Source: Nonomuraea wenchangensis (GTDB lineage Bacteria; Actinomycetota; Actinomycetes; Streptosporangiales; Streptosporangiaceae). From it: a DNA stretch of 64,000 nt. Both the position numbers and the translations under genes were made by a program. The notes under the pieces are model-generated. The model had not been told where the DNA came from and searched no databases. It was given only the letters and a program-made list of their open reading frames with translations. Numbering within the stretch: the first letter of the stretch is position 1; the number at the start of each line of letters is the position of its first letter. Shown piece after piece: positions 19,301 through 28,600 of the stretch. The DNA is taken from NCBI RefSeq assembly GCF_900111685.1, contig NZ_FOHX01000002.1, forward strand, positions 162,231 through 226,230, in the 5' to 3' direction.

Positions 19301-20236
19301 GTGATCGCCGTCCGCCCCTTCCGGTCCGGCGACGAGATCCCTCTCGTCGCCGCCTGGAACCGCAGCATGCCCGCCGACCCGACGACGTCCCGCTGGTTCG
19401 GTGAGCGTGTGCTGCTCGACCCCAACTTCGACCCCGAGGGCCTGCGCGTGGCGGTGGACGGCGACGACGTGGTGGGCTGCGCGTACGCCGTCCGCCGCCT
19501 GATCCCGCCGGCGCCCGGCACCGGACTGGAGCCGGACGCCGGCTGGATCCCGTTTTTCTTCGTCGTCCCTGAGCACCGCGGCGGCGGCCTGGGGCGGCGG
19601 CTGGTGGGCGAGGCGGTGGCGTTCCTGGAGGGCCTCGGCCGCACGAAGGTCGACTTCTCGTCGTACACCCCCAACTACGTGCTGCCGGGCGTGGACGCCG
19701 AGCTCTATCCCGGCGCACACCGGCTGCTGGGCGAGCTCGGCTTCCGTACGCTCCACTCTCCGGTCGCCATGGACCGCACCCTCGTCGGCTACCAGGCCCC
19801 GCCCGAGGTGCACGGGCTGCTGCGCGAGCGGGAGCGCGAGGGATACGTCTTCCGCAGCCCCACCATGGGCGAGCTGCCCGAGCTGATCCGTTTCGCGGCG
19901 GATGCCTTCAATCCCGACTGGGGCGAGGCCATCCGGCAGCATCGCGACCCCGAACGGGTCGTCATCGCGAAAAAAGACCACATAGAGGGCTTCGCCCTGT
20001 ACGCGGCCTACCGCGGCACCCCCGAGCGCTTCGGCCCCTTCGGTGTCGCCCCCACCCGGCGCGGCACCGGCCTCGGCAAGATCCTCCTCCACCTCACCAT
20101 GACCAGGATGCGCGCCGAAGGGCTGCACTCGTCGTGGTTCCTGTGGACCGGCGAGGACAGCCCGGCCGGCCACCTCTACACCAAGGCGGGCTACGAGGTC
20201 ACCCGGCAGTTCCACGTGATGAGACGATCCGCGTGA
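19301..20236 (+). CDS. GNAT acetyltransferase with two tandem GNAT domains
   Basis: A 311-residue protein from GTG 19301, 21 bp after the GH43 stop. The first GNAT fold (residues 1-155) has the acetyl-CoA loop VVPEHRGGGLGRRLVGEAV. The second (~185-305) has GVAPTRRGTGLGKILLHLTM and a WTGEDSPAGHLYTKAGYEV segment typical of motif B. Tandem GNAT proteins in actinobacteria acetylate small molecules or antibiotics; MshD, which makes mycothiol, has a similar layout but different flanking residues. Substrate unknown. Its spacing would allow read-through from the xylan gene, though it may be unrelated to it. Confidence 0.75.
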   Translation: MIAVRPFRSGDEIPLVAAWNRSMPADPTTSRWFGERVLLDPNFDPEGLRVAVDGDDVVGCAYAVRRLIPPAPGTGLEPDAGWIPFFFVVPEHRGGGLGRRLVGEAVAFLEGLGRTKVDFSSYTPNYVLPGVDAELYPGAHRLLGELGFRTLHSPVAMDRTLVGYQAPPEVHGLLREREREGYVFRSPTMGELPELIRFAADAFNPDWGEAIRQHRDPERVVIAKKDHIEGFALYAAYRGTPERFGPFGVAPTRRGTGLGKILLHLTMTRMRAEGLHSSWFLWTGEDSPAGHLYTKAGYEVTRQFHVMRRSA

Positions 20237-20291
20237 CCCCCGTGCCCGTCGGCGAACAATTAGGGCATTCGCCGCATCCAACGTGACATGA

Positions 20292-20655
20292 TCACGCTCC
20301 TGGTGGCGGATCAGCGACAAGACGACCGCTCCCCTGACGCTCAACCCCTGCGGGCGTGAACACGTCTCACCGGCGAACCGCTCGGCCGTGCGCACCGTCG
20401 TCCACGGCACCAGCGCCTTAGCACTCCAGCGAGCAGCTCGTCATCAACCGGAGCGCCGGCGCCGCCCGGACCGCCCTGCGCACCCTCCTCGCCGACGCCC
20501 GCCGGCGCCGGACCCCGCCGCACGGAAAGCCGTACAGCTGGGCCGGCGACCAGGACACCTTCGGCCACTCCCGCGCCCACGCCGTCAGGACGCTGCGCAA
20601 GACCGCCGCCCGCATGGCGGCCAAGGTGTGCGTGCTGCCCTCGGTCTGCGCCTGA
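20292..20655 (+). pseudogene. Decayed, frameshifted gene of unknown origin
   Basis: Two adjoining stretches have strong third-position GC and protein-like composition but lie in different frames with no start codon: about 20292-20415 (ISDKTTAPLTLNPCGREHV...) and 20422-20655 (QLVINRSAGAARTALRTLL... ending KVCVLPSVCA). A stop at 20419 and a +1 shift separate them. This looks like the ruin of one gene. No family recognised. It sits at the junction between the xylan locus and the NRPS genes. Confidence 0.35.
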
Positions 20656-20907
20656 GCCCGCTCAGGCCCGGTTGCCGCAGCCTTTTTCAAGCAAGATCAA
20701 GCAGGTTCCAAGTCAGCGGCAAGCCACTCCATTGATGCTGTTCTGCGGAGGATAATGATCTTTTGCGGATAGAGCAGACGACCCCAAGGAACAGACACGC
20801 GCCGCGGACGCATGCGCCGACCACGCGACGGTGAGCCGCCCGCGCGACCTGGCGTGCCCAGCGACGACCTCGCCCGGGCACGTTCGACCTTGCTGGAAAG
20901 AGGACAC
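20656..20907 (+). promoter_or_regulatory. Leader/promoter region of the NRPS operon
   Basis: A 252-bp gap that is AT-richer than average around 20680-20780. TTGATG (20732-20737) and GATAATGA (20751-20758) could be promoter parts, but the spacing is short. TGCGGA occurs twice nearby. No iron-box-like palindrome and no TAGGGG repeat are present. The ribosome site GAAAGAGGA lies before ATG 20908. Confidence 0.3.
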
Positions 20908-23900
20908 ATGAACACGGATGTGACGGGCGCGAACCGTCCTCTCACAGACCCGCCCGGCCGCCTCCACGAAGCCCTGGAGGCGCAGTGCCGGCGTACGCCC
21001 GATCGCGTCGCCGTCGTCGCGGGCACGAGCCGGCTGACCTACGCCGAGCTCCACCGCATGGCCAACGGGGTCGCCCACGCCCTGGCCGCGCGGGGTGTCG
21101 GACGCGGCGACCTGGCTGGGATCTGCCTGAGCCGCGACGAGTGGCTGGTGCCCGCGCTGATCGGGGTGCTGAAGGCGGGGGCGGCCTACGTGCCGCTGGA
21201 CCCGGCCTACCCGGCCGAGCGGTTACGTTTCATGGCCGAGGACTCCGGCGTCAGCGTGGTGGTCACCTCGGCGGCCCAGCGGGACACCGCGTCGCTGACC
21301 GGCGCCGTCACCGTGCTCGTGGACGACGTGACGCCCGCCGCGCGCGGGCCCGAGGCGCCGGGCGAGCCGGGCGACGCCGCGTACGTCATCTACACCTCCG
21401 GCTCCACCGGCCGCCCCAAGGGCGTGGTCGTGGAGCACCGCAACACCCTCAACTTCGTGCGCTGGGAGGCGTCCGCCTACACCGCCGAGGAGCTGAGCGG
21501 CATGCTGGCCGGCTCCTCCATCTGCTTCGACGCCTCCATCACGCAGATCTTCACGCCGCTGTGCGCGGGCGGAACCGTGATCATGGCGGACAGCGTGCTG
21601 GCCCTGCCGACGCTGCCGGCCCGCGACGAGGTGCGCACCGTCTTCGGTGTCCCGTCCGCCCTGTCGGTGCTGCTGCGCGAGCCGCTGCCGGACGGCGTGC
21701 GCATGGTGCTGTCCGGCGGCGAGCGGCTGACCGCCGCCCTCGTCGCGCGCATGTACGCGAACCCCGGCGTGCGCCGCGTGCTCAACATGTACGGCCCCAC
21801 CGAGTGCACCACCGGCTGCACCGTCTTCGAGGTGAGCCGCGACCACCAGGGCGACCCGCCGCTGGGCGGGCCGATGGCGGGCGCGCTGCTCAGCGTGCGC
21901 GACGCCGCCGGCCGGCCGGTCGCCGACGGGGAAGTGGGCGAGTTGTGGATCGGCGGGCCCGGCGTGACCCGTGGATACCTGGGCCACGAGTCGCAGGCGT
22001 TCCGCACCGAGCCGGACGGCACCCGCGTCTACCGCAGCGGTGACCTGGTCCGGTGGGTGGACGGCCTGCTGCGGTACGTGGGCCGCGCCGACGACCAGGT
22101 CAAGATCCGCGGATACCGGGTGGAGCTGGGCGAGGTCGAGTCGGCGTTGGACCGCCATCCCGCGGTGCGCCGCTCCGTCGTGCTGGCGCACACCGACGAC
22201 GACGGCATCGCCTACCTCGCCGCGCACGTGGCGGCCTCCGGCGTGACCGAACCGGAGCTGCGCGACTGGCTACGCGAGCGCCTGCCCGACCATCTGGTCC
22301 CGGCCAGGATCGGCGTAACCGGCGACCTGCCGATCGCCCCCACCGGCAAGGTGGACCGCGACGCCCTGCCCAAGCTGGGCGCCGCCCGCACGGGGAGCGA
22401 GGCGCCGGTCGCGCCGCGGACCGACGACGAGCGCGAGGTGGCCGAGGTGATCGCGGACGTGCTGGGCCTGCCGGAGGTGGGCGTGCACGACCGGTTCGCC
22501 GACCTGGGCGGGCACTCGCTGGCCGCCGCCCGGGTGGTGACCGAGCTGTCACGGCGGCTCGGGCACACCGTGCCGCTGGCGGCGTTCCTGACCGAGCCGA
22601 CCGCGGCCGGGCTGGCGGCGCGCCTGCGTGAGCCGGGATCGGCGCCGGTGCGGCGGACCGGCGCGACCCGGCACCCGCTCACCGCCACGCAGCGCGAGCT
22701 CTGGACGTTGCGCCAGCTCCACCCGCACACCCCGGTCACCACCGTGTCCGTCCGGCTGCGCGTGCGCGGCCTCAGCGGGAGCGCGCCGCTGCGCGCGGCG
22801 CTGGACGCGGTCCTGCGCCGGCACGAGGCCCTGCGCAGCACCGTCTCCGTCGGCGAGGACGGCGTCCCGTACGCGGTCGTGCACCCGCCCGTCGCCGTCC
22901 CCCTGATCGAGCACTCGGCGGGCGCGGACCCGGTGAAGGTGGCCCGGGCCGCGGCGGAGCACGTGTTCGACGTGACGGACGAGGTGCCGCTGCTCCGCGC
23001 GAGCCTTTGCCCCGCCGGGGACGACGTGGCCGAGCTGGTGCTCGTGACGGACCACCTCGCCTTCGACGGCGGTTCCGTCGGCGTGCTCATGGACGAGCTG
23101 GCCGCCGAGCTGGCGGGTGAGCCCGTTCCCGAGCCGGCGGTGCAGCTCGGCGACGTGGCGGTGCGCGAGCAGGAGGACCGGCCCGGCCTCGCGCGGCTGC
23201 GGGAGTTCTGGCGCGGCGAGCTGGCGGGGGCGCCGGTGGCGGGGCCGCCGCCCGCCGACCTGACGACGGGCCGGGCGATCAGGCCGCTGCCCGGGGAGTT
23301 CACGGACGGCGTGGCCGCGCTGGCCCGTGCGTGCGGCACGACCCCGTACGCGGTCTACCTGGCCGCGCTCGCCCTGGCCGCCGGTGAGCCGGACACGCTG
23401 GTCGGCATGGTCGCGGCGCGGCGCGCCGAGCCGGAGCTGGCCCGGGTCGTCGGACCGCTGATCGACACGCTGCCGGTGCGGTTGCGGCCGGATGCCGCGC
23501 CGACCTTCCGCGAGCTGGTCAGGCAGGCCGGGCAGGCCGCCACGCGGGCGCTGGTCCATCAGGAGGTCCCGCCCGCCGACCTGCCCCGCGCCCCGGTGCT
23601 GCTGGCCATGCAGCACGCGGAAGTGCCGGTGCGGGCCGGCTGCCTCGAACTGCTGACCGAGGTCGGCTCGGGCGCGGCGGTGCACGAGTTCAGCGTGCTC
23701 GTCAACCGTACGGCCGCCGGCGCCGAGCTGCACCTGGAGTACGCGGTGGCGCTGCTCGGCAGAGAGGCGGCCGAGGCTTATCTGGACCGGCTGCTGTGGC
23801 TGCTGCGGCGCGCGGTGGCCGAGCCTGACCTGGTGATCTCGGCGTTCGAGCCGGTCACCCCGGACGAACGCGCCGCGCTGCTGGCCCGCGCGGCCGGGCC

Positions 23901-25674
23901 GCGGCTGCCTGAGGACCTGCCGCCGGTGCCGGTCGCGCTCGCGTCGCACACGACGGGCACGGCGGTCGTCGGCCCGGACGGCGCGGCGCTGAGCCACGCC
24001 GAGCTGAACGACCGCGCCGACCGGATCGCGGCCGGGCTGCTGGCGCACGGGGTGTCCCGGGGCGACGTGGTCGGCGTCCGCGTGCCTCGGGACCGGATGT
24101 TGCCGGCGGTGCTGCTGGGCGTGTGGCGGGCGGGGGCGGCGTACCTGCCGCTGGACCCGGACCACCCGGCCGAGCGGCTGCGCCTGCTGACCGAGGACGC
24201 GGGCGCCCGCGTGCTGCTCACGCGCGGCGAAGCACCCGCCGAAGCACCCGCCGAAGCACCCGCCGAAGCGACGCCGGTCCCCGGCGCGGACGGGCTGGTG
24301 ACGCTCGACGCGGATCGGCTCGCGGCGGGTCCGCGTGCGGACCTGCCCGAGGTGCGTGCCGAGGACCTGGCGTATCTCACCTACACCTCCGGCTCCACCG
24401 GCGCCCCCAAGGGGGTCGAGGTGACCCACGGCGGCCTGGCCGCCCTCGTGGCCGGGATGATCGCGACGCTCCGCCTCGGCCCCGCCGACGTGCAGCCCGC
24501 GGTCGCGCCGCTGAGCTTCGACGTCTCGGCCTCCGAGCTGTGGGCCGTCCTGACCGCCGGCGGCACGTCGGTGGTGGTGGACCGGGCCACGGCCACCGAC
24601 GGGCACGCGCTGGCGGAGCTGATCAGCACGAGCGGGGCCACGGTGATCGACCTGGTGCCGACCGCGTACCGGATGTTGATCGCGGCCGGCTGGGCGGGCG
24701 GCCCCGCGCTGCGCGCCCTCGCCGGCGGGGAGGCACTGGACCCGGCGCTGGCCGAGCAGATCCTGCTCCGCGTCGGCGAGCTGTGGAACGCCTACGGGCC
24801 CACCGAGGCCACCGTCACCTCGACACTGCACCGGGTGCGCGCGCACGAGGGCGACCGGGTGCCGATCGGGTCGCCGATGCCGGGCGAGCGGGCGTACGTG
24901 GTGGACGCGCGGCTGCGGCTGGTCCCGCCGGGCGCGGTCGGCGAGCTGCTGCTGGGCGGCGCCGGGGTGGCCCGCGGCTACCGGGGCCGGCCCGACCTGA
25001 CCTCGGCCGCCTTCGTGGCCGACCCGTTCGCGCCGGGCGGCCGGTGCTACCGCACGGGTGACCTGGCGCGGTGGCGGCCGGACGGGACGCTGGAGTTCCA
25101 CGGCCGCCGCGACCACCAGGTGAAGGTCCGCGGCTACCGGATCGAGCTGGGCGAGATCGAGGCCGTGCTGCGCGAGCTCGCCGAAGCCGCGGTGACCGTG
25201 GCGGGGACGGGCGCGGACGCGCACCTGGTCGGCTACGTCACGCCGGAGACGGCGGACCTGGCCGCGATCGAGCGGCACGCCCGGTCCCGGCTGCCCGGCC
25301 ACATGGTGCCGCGCCGCTGGGTCGCCCTGCCGGTCCTGCCCACACTGCCCAGCGGCAAGGTGAACCGCGACGCGCTGCCCGAGCCGGACACCGGCCCGGA
25401 CCCGGCGCGGGTCGCGCCGGCCACCGACGCCGAGCGCCTGGTGGCCGCCGTCTGGGCCGAGGTGCTGGAACGACCCGAGGTGTGGGCCGGCGACGACTTC
25501 TTCGCCCTCGGCGGAGCCTCGTTCGCCGCGACCAGGGTGGCCGCCCGTCTCCGCGAGATGTTGCAGCTCGCCGTGCCCGTGCGGTTGTTGTTCGACCGCC
25601 CGGTGCTCGCCGACTTCGCCGCCGCGCTGGAGGAGCTGCTGGCCGCCGACCTGATGGAGGGGAACGAGGGATGA
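20908..25674 (+). CDS. Non-ribosomal peptide synthetase, A-T-C-A-T (initiation and second module)
   Basis: A 1588-residue synthetase starting at ATG 20908, chosen by GAAAGAGGA upstream; a longer in-frame form from 20812 has no site. Domains are A1 (~20-500; YTSGSTGRPKGV, NMYGPTECT, YRSGDL, KIRGYRVELGE, PTGKVDRDALP), T1 (DLGGHSLAA, Ser537), C2 (~590-1000; active-site motif DHLAFDG at 715-721, so the first His of HHxxxDG is Asp but the catalytic second His is kept), A2 (~1010-1480; YTSGSTGAPKGV, NAYGPTEAT) and T2 (LGGASFAA, Ser1538). No condensation domain precedes A1, so it starts the chain. My hand-read pocket codes (A1 about DATGLGMTG, A2 about DVSDLGAVT) do not match a substrate I can name. 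A TTA leucine codon is at 21223. It overlaps the next gene by 4 bp. Confidence 0.92.
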   Translation: MNTDVTGANRPLTDPPGRLHEALEAQCRRTPDRVAVVAGTSRLTYAELHRMANGVAHALAARGVGRGDLAGICLSRDEWLVPALIGVLKAGAAYVPLDPAYPAERLRFMAEDSGVSVVVTSAAQRDTASLTGAVTVLVDDVTPAARGPEAPGEPGDAAYVIYTSGSTGRPKGVVVEHRNTLNFVRWEASAYTAEELSGMLAGSSICFDASITQIFTPLCAGGTVIMADSVLALPTLPARDEVRTVFGVPSALSVLLREPLPDGVRMVLSGGERLTAALVARMYANPGVRRVLNMYGPTECTTGCTVFEVSRDHQGDPPLGGPMAGALLSVRDAAGRPVADGEVGELWIGGPGVTRGYLGHESQAFRTEPDGTRVYRSGDLVRWVDGLLRYVGRADDQVKIRGYRVELGEVESALDRHPAVRRSVVLAHTDDDGIAYLAAHVAASGVTEPELRDWLRERLPDHLVPARIGVTGDLPIAPTGKVDRDALPKLGAARTGSEAPVAPRTDDEREVAEVIADVLGLPEVGVHDRFADLGGHSLAAARVVTELSRRLGHTVPLAAFLTEPTAAGLAARLREPGSAPVRRTGATRHPLTATQRELWTLRQLHPHTPVTTVSVRLRVRGLSGSAPLRAALDAVLRRHEALRSTVSVGEDGVPYAVVHPPVAVPLIEHSAGADPVKVARAAAEHVFDVTDEVPLLRASLCPAGDDVAELVLVTDHLAFDGGSVGVLMDELAAELAGEPVPEPAVQLGDVAVREQEDRPGLARLREFWRGELAGAPVAGPPPADLTTGRAIRPLPGEFTDGVAALARACGTTPYAVYLAALALAAGEPDTLVGMVAARRAEPELARVVGPLIDTLPVRLRPDAAPTFRELVRQAGQAATRALVHQEVPPADLPRAPVLLAMQHAEVPVRAGCLELLTEVGSGAAVHEFSVLVNRTAAGAELHLEYAVALLGREAAEAYLDRLLWLLRRAVAEPDLVISAFEPVTPDERAALLARAAGPRLPEDLPPVPVALASHTTGTAVVGPDGAALSHAELNDRADRIAAGLLAHGVSRGDVVGVRVPRDRMLPAVLLGVWRAGAAYLPLDPDHPAERLRLLTEDAGARVLLTRGEAPAEAPAEAPAEATPVPGADGLVTLDADRLAAGPRADLPEVRAEDLAYLTYTSGSTGAPKGVEVTHGGLAALVAGMIATLRLGPADVQPAVAPLSFDVSASELWAVLTAGGTSVVVDRATATDGHALAELISTSGATVIDLVPTAYRMLIAAGWAGGPALRALAGGEALDPALAEQILLRVGELWNAYGPTEATVTSTLHRVRAHEGDRVPIGSPMPGERAYVVDARLRLVPPGAVGELLLGGAGVARGYRGRPDLTSAAFVADPFAPGGRCYRTGDLARWRPDGTLEFHGRRDHQVKVRGYRIELGEIEAVLRELAEAAVTVAGTGADAHLVGYVTPETADLAAIERHARSRLPGHMVPRRWVALPVLPTLPSGKVNRDALPEPDTGPDPARVAPATDAERLVAAVWAEVLERPEVWAGDDFFALGGASFAATRVAARLREMLQLAVPVRLLFDRPVLADFAAALEELLAADLMEGNEG
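24229..24270 (+). repeat. 12-bp tandem repeat inside A2 of the NRPS
   Basis: GAAGCACCCGCC occurs three times in perfect tandem (24229-24264) with a partial fourth, encoding Glu-Ala-Pro-Ala repeats in a loop of the second adenylation domain. The unit keeps frame and probably varies in copy number by slippage. Confidence 0.85.
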
Positions 25675-28600
25675 CCGAGGTACGTGAGGACCGGATCGCC
25701 GAGCTCGTCCGGTCCAGGCTCGCCGCCGCGCTGAAGCAGAACGAGAAGGCCGCCGCCCCCGGCATCCCGGCGACGTCGGCCACGGACATGCCGCTGTCGC
25801 CGGCGCAGGAGCGGCTGTGGTTCCTGGCCCAGTTGGAGCCGGACACGCCCGCCTACAACGTGCCGCTGACGCTGCGGCTGCGCGGCCCGGTGGACGTCGC
25901 CGCCCTCACCGGCGCGGTGGCTGATCTGGCGGAGCGGCACTGGATCCTGCGCGGCGTCATCACGGAGGGACGGGTGCGGCCCGTCGCCGCCGTGCCGGTG
26001 CCGGTGGTGGACGTGGACCCGGCGGAGCTGGAGCGGGAGCTGGCCGGGCACGCCTGGCGGCCGTTCCGGCTGGACGCCGAGCCGCCCCTGCGGGCCACGG
26101 TGTTCCGGCTCGCCGACGACGAGTGCGTGCTCGCGCTCACCCTGCACCACATCGCCACCGACGCCTGGTCGGAACGTGTGCTGCTGGACGATCTCGCCCG
26201 CCTGTACGCCGCCCGCCTCGGCCTGGAGCCGCCCCCCGCTCCCCCCGCCCTGCAGTACGCGGACGTGGCCGCGTGGGAGGCCGGGCGGCCGGAGGCCGAC
26301 CTCGACTGGTGGGCCGGGCACCTGGCGGGCCTGCCGCCGGTGCTCGACCTGCCGCTCGCCCGCCCGCGCCCGTCCGTGCCCGGGTGGGAGGGCGCGGCGG
26401 TTCCGGTGGAGGTGCCCGAGCCGCTGGCGGCGAAGGTGCGCGCGGTGGCGGGGACGTCGCCGTTCATGGTGTTCCTGGCCGGGCTGCAGGCGTTGCTGAG
26501 CCGCCTGTCCGGCGTCGACGACCTCGCCGTGGGGGTGCCGCACGGGGGCCGGCACCACCCGGACGCCGAGCGGGTCGTCGGCTGTTTCGTCAACACCCTG
26601 GTGGTACGCGGCGACACCTCGGGCGACCCGACCGGCGCGGAGCTGCTGGCGCGGGCGCGTACGGCGGCGCTGGACGCGTACGCGCACGCCCGCACGCCGT
26701 TCGAGCGGATCGTGGAGCGGCTGCAGCCGGAGCGGAACCTGGCGGTCACGCCGCTGTTCCAGGTGATGCTGAACGTCTATGACACCGGGGCGCCGGTGTC
26801 GTTGCCCGGGCTGGAGGTCGTGGCCGGGTCGCCGCCCGCGCCGACCGCGAAGTTCGACCTGAACCTGGAGCTCGGCGACGACGGCACCCGGTTCTCGGGC
26901 GAGTTACGGTACCGCAAGGACCTGTTCGACGAGGCCACCGTTCGGCGGCTCGCCGCCTGGTATCTGGAGCTGCTGGACGGCATGCTCACCGACCCGGACG
27001 CGCCGGTACGGCTGCCGGCCGGCGACGACCTGCGCGGCCGGGACGCGGACCTGCCGGTGGACGTGCCTCTGCACACGCTGGTCGAGCGGATGGCCGACGC
27101 CCGCCCGGACGCGGTCGCGGCCGGCTCGCTCAGCTACGCGGAGCTGGACCGCCGCGCCAACCAGGTGGCCCACTGGCTGCTGGCGAGCGGGGTGCGCCCG
27201 GAGGAGCCGGTCGGCGTGCTGCTGGAGCGGCGGCCCGAGCTGGTCGTCGCCATGCTCGGCGTGCTCAAGGCGGGCGCGGCCTACCTGCCGCTCGACCCGG
27301 TCTACCCGGAGCGGCGCAACCGGGCGGTGGTGGCCGACGCCGGGGCGCGGATCGTGCTCACGGACGCCGAGCTCGCCGCCGCCGCGGACGCCTCCGGCGA
27401 ACGCCCCGGCGTGGCCGTGCGGCCGGAGCACCTGGCGTACGTGATCTACACCTCGGGCTCGACCGGGCGGCCGAAGGGGGTCGCGGTCGAGCACCGGCAC
27501 ATCACGCACTATCTAGGCGCGGTGGCCGAGGTCGTCCCGGCGGGGCTGAGCTCGTACGCGCTGGTCTCCACCGCCGCCGCCGACCTGGGCATGACGAACG
27601 TGTGGTGCGCGCTGACCACGGGCGCCACCCTCCACCTGATCGACCACGAGACGGCCACCGACCCGGCCGCGTTCGCCGCCCGCCTCCAGGCGCACCCGGT
27701 GGACGCGATCAAGATGGTGCCCAGCCAGCTCGAACTCCTCGGCACGGCCGCGTTGCCGGCGAAGCTGCTGATCCTGGCCGGTGAGGCGGTGCCGGCGGAC
27801 CTGGTGGCGCGGGTCCGGGAGGCGCGGCCTGACCTGGAGGTGCAGATCCACTACGGCCCCACCGAGACCACGGTGTCGGTGCTGGCCTGCGAGGCGAGCG
27901 AGAGCTCCCCGGGCCGGGCGCCGCTGGGCCGGCCGCTGGCCGACGTGGTGTGCCGGGTGGCCGACCCGTCCGGGAGGGCGCTGCCGCCCGGCGTGCCCGG
28001 AGAGCTGTGGATCGGCGGGCCCAGCGTGGCCCGCGGCTACCTGGGCCGCCCCGACCTCACGGCGGAACGTTTCACCGGCGGCTGGTACCGCACCGGCGAC
28101 CGGGTCAGGGTGACCGGGGACGGGCTCATCGAGTTCCTGGGGCGGATCGACGACCAGGTGAAGGTGCGCGGCTTCCGCGTCGAGCTGGGCGAGGTCGCCG
28201 CGGCGTTGCGGGCCCTGCCGCAGGTCGCGGAGGCGTACGTGCAGCCGGTCGGCGCCGGACTGGAGCGGCGCCTCGCCGCCTGGGTGACCCCGGCGACGGT
28301 GGACGCGGCCGAGGTGCGGGCGGCGCTGCGCGAGCGGCTGCCCGACTACATGGTGCCGGCCGCGATCGGCGTGCTGGAGGCGTTGCCGCTCACCCCGAAC
28401 GGCAAGGTGGACCGGGCCGCGCTGCCGGTGCCCGAGGCGGGCCCCGCGGTGCGGGTGCCGCTGGGGACTCCCGGGGAACGCCTGGTGGGCGAGGTCTGGG
28501 CCGACGTGCTCGGGCTCGCGGAGGTGTGGGCGGACGACGACTTCTTCGCCCTCGGCGGGCACTCGTTCGCGGCGACCCGGGTGGCCGGTCGGCTGCGGGA

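Noticed and set aside
17282..20410. 1042-codon open frame on the minus strand across CBM13-GH43 and GNAT genes
   Set aside because: It is a shadow of high-GC coding sequence. The plus-strand genes have full domain motifs, signal peptide and correct codon bias, and the minus translation is low-complexity.
20812..20907. Longer N-terminus for the first NRPS
   Set aside because: No ribosome site before 20812, residues are low-complexity, and GAAAGAGGA lies just before ATG 20908.
20656..20907. Iron-box control of the NRPS as a siderophore pathway
   Set aside because: No TTAGGTTAGGCTAACC-like palindrome was found, and no siderophore uptake, ornithine hydroxylase or MbtH gene is present.
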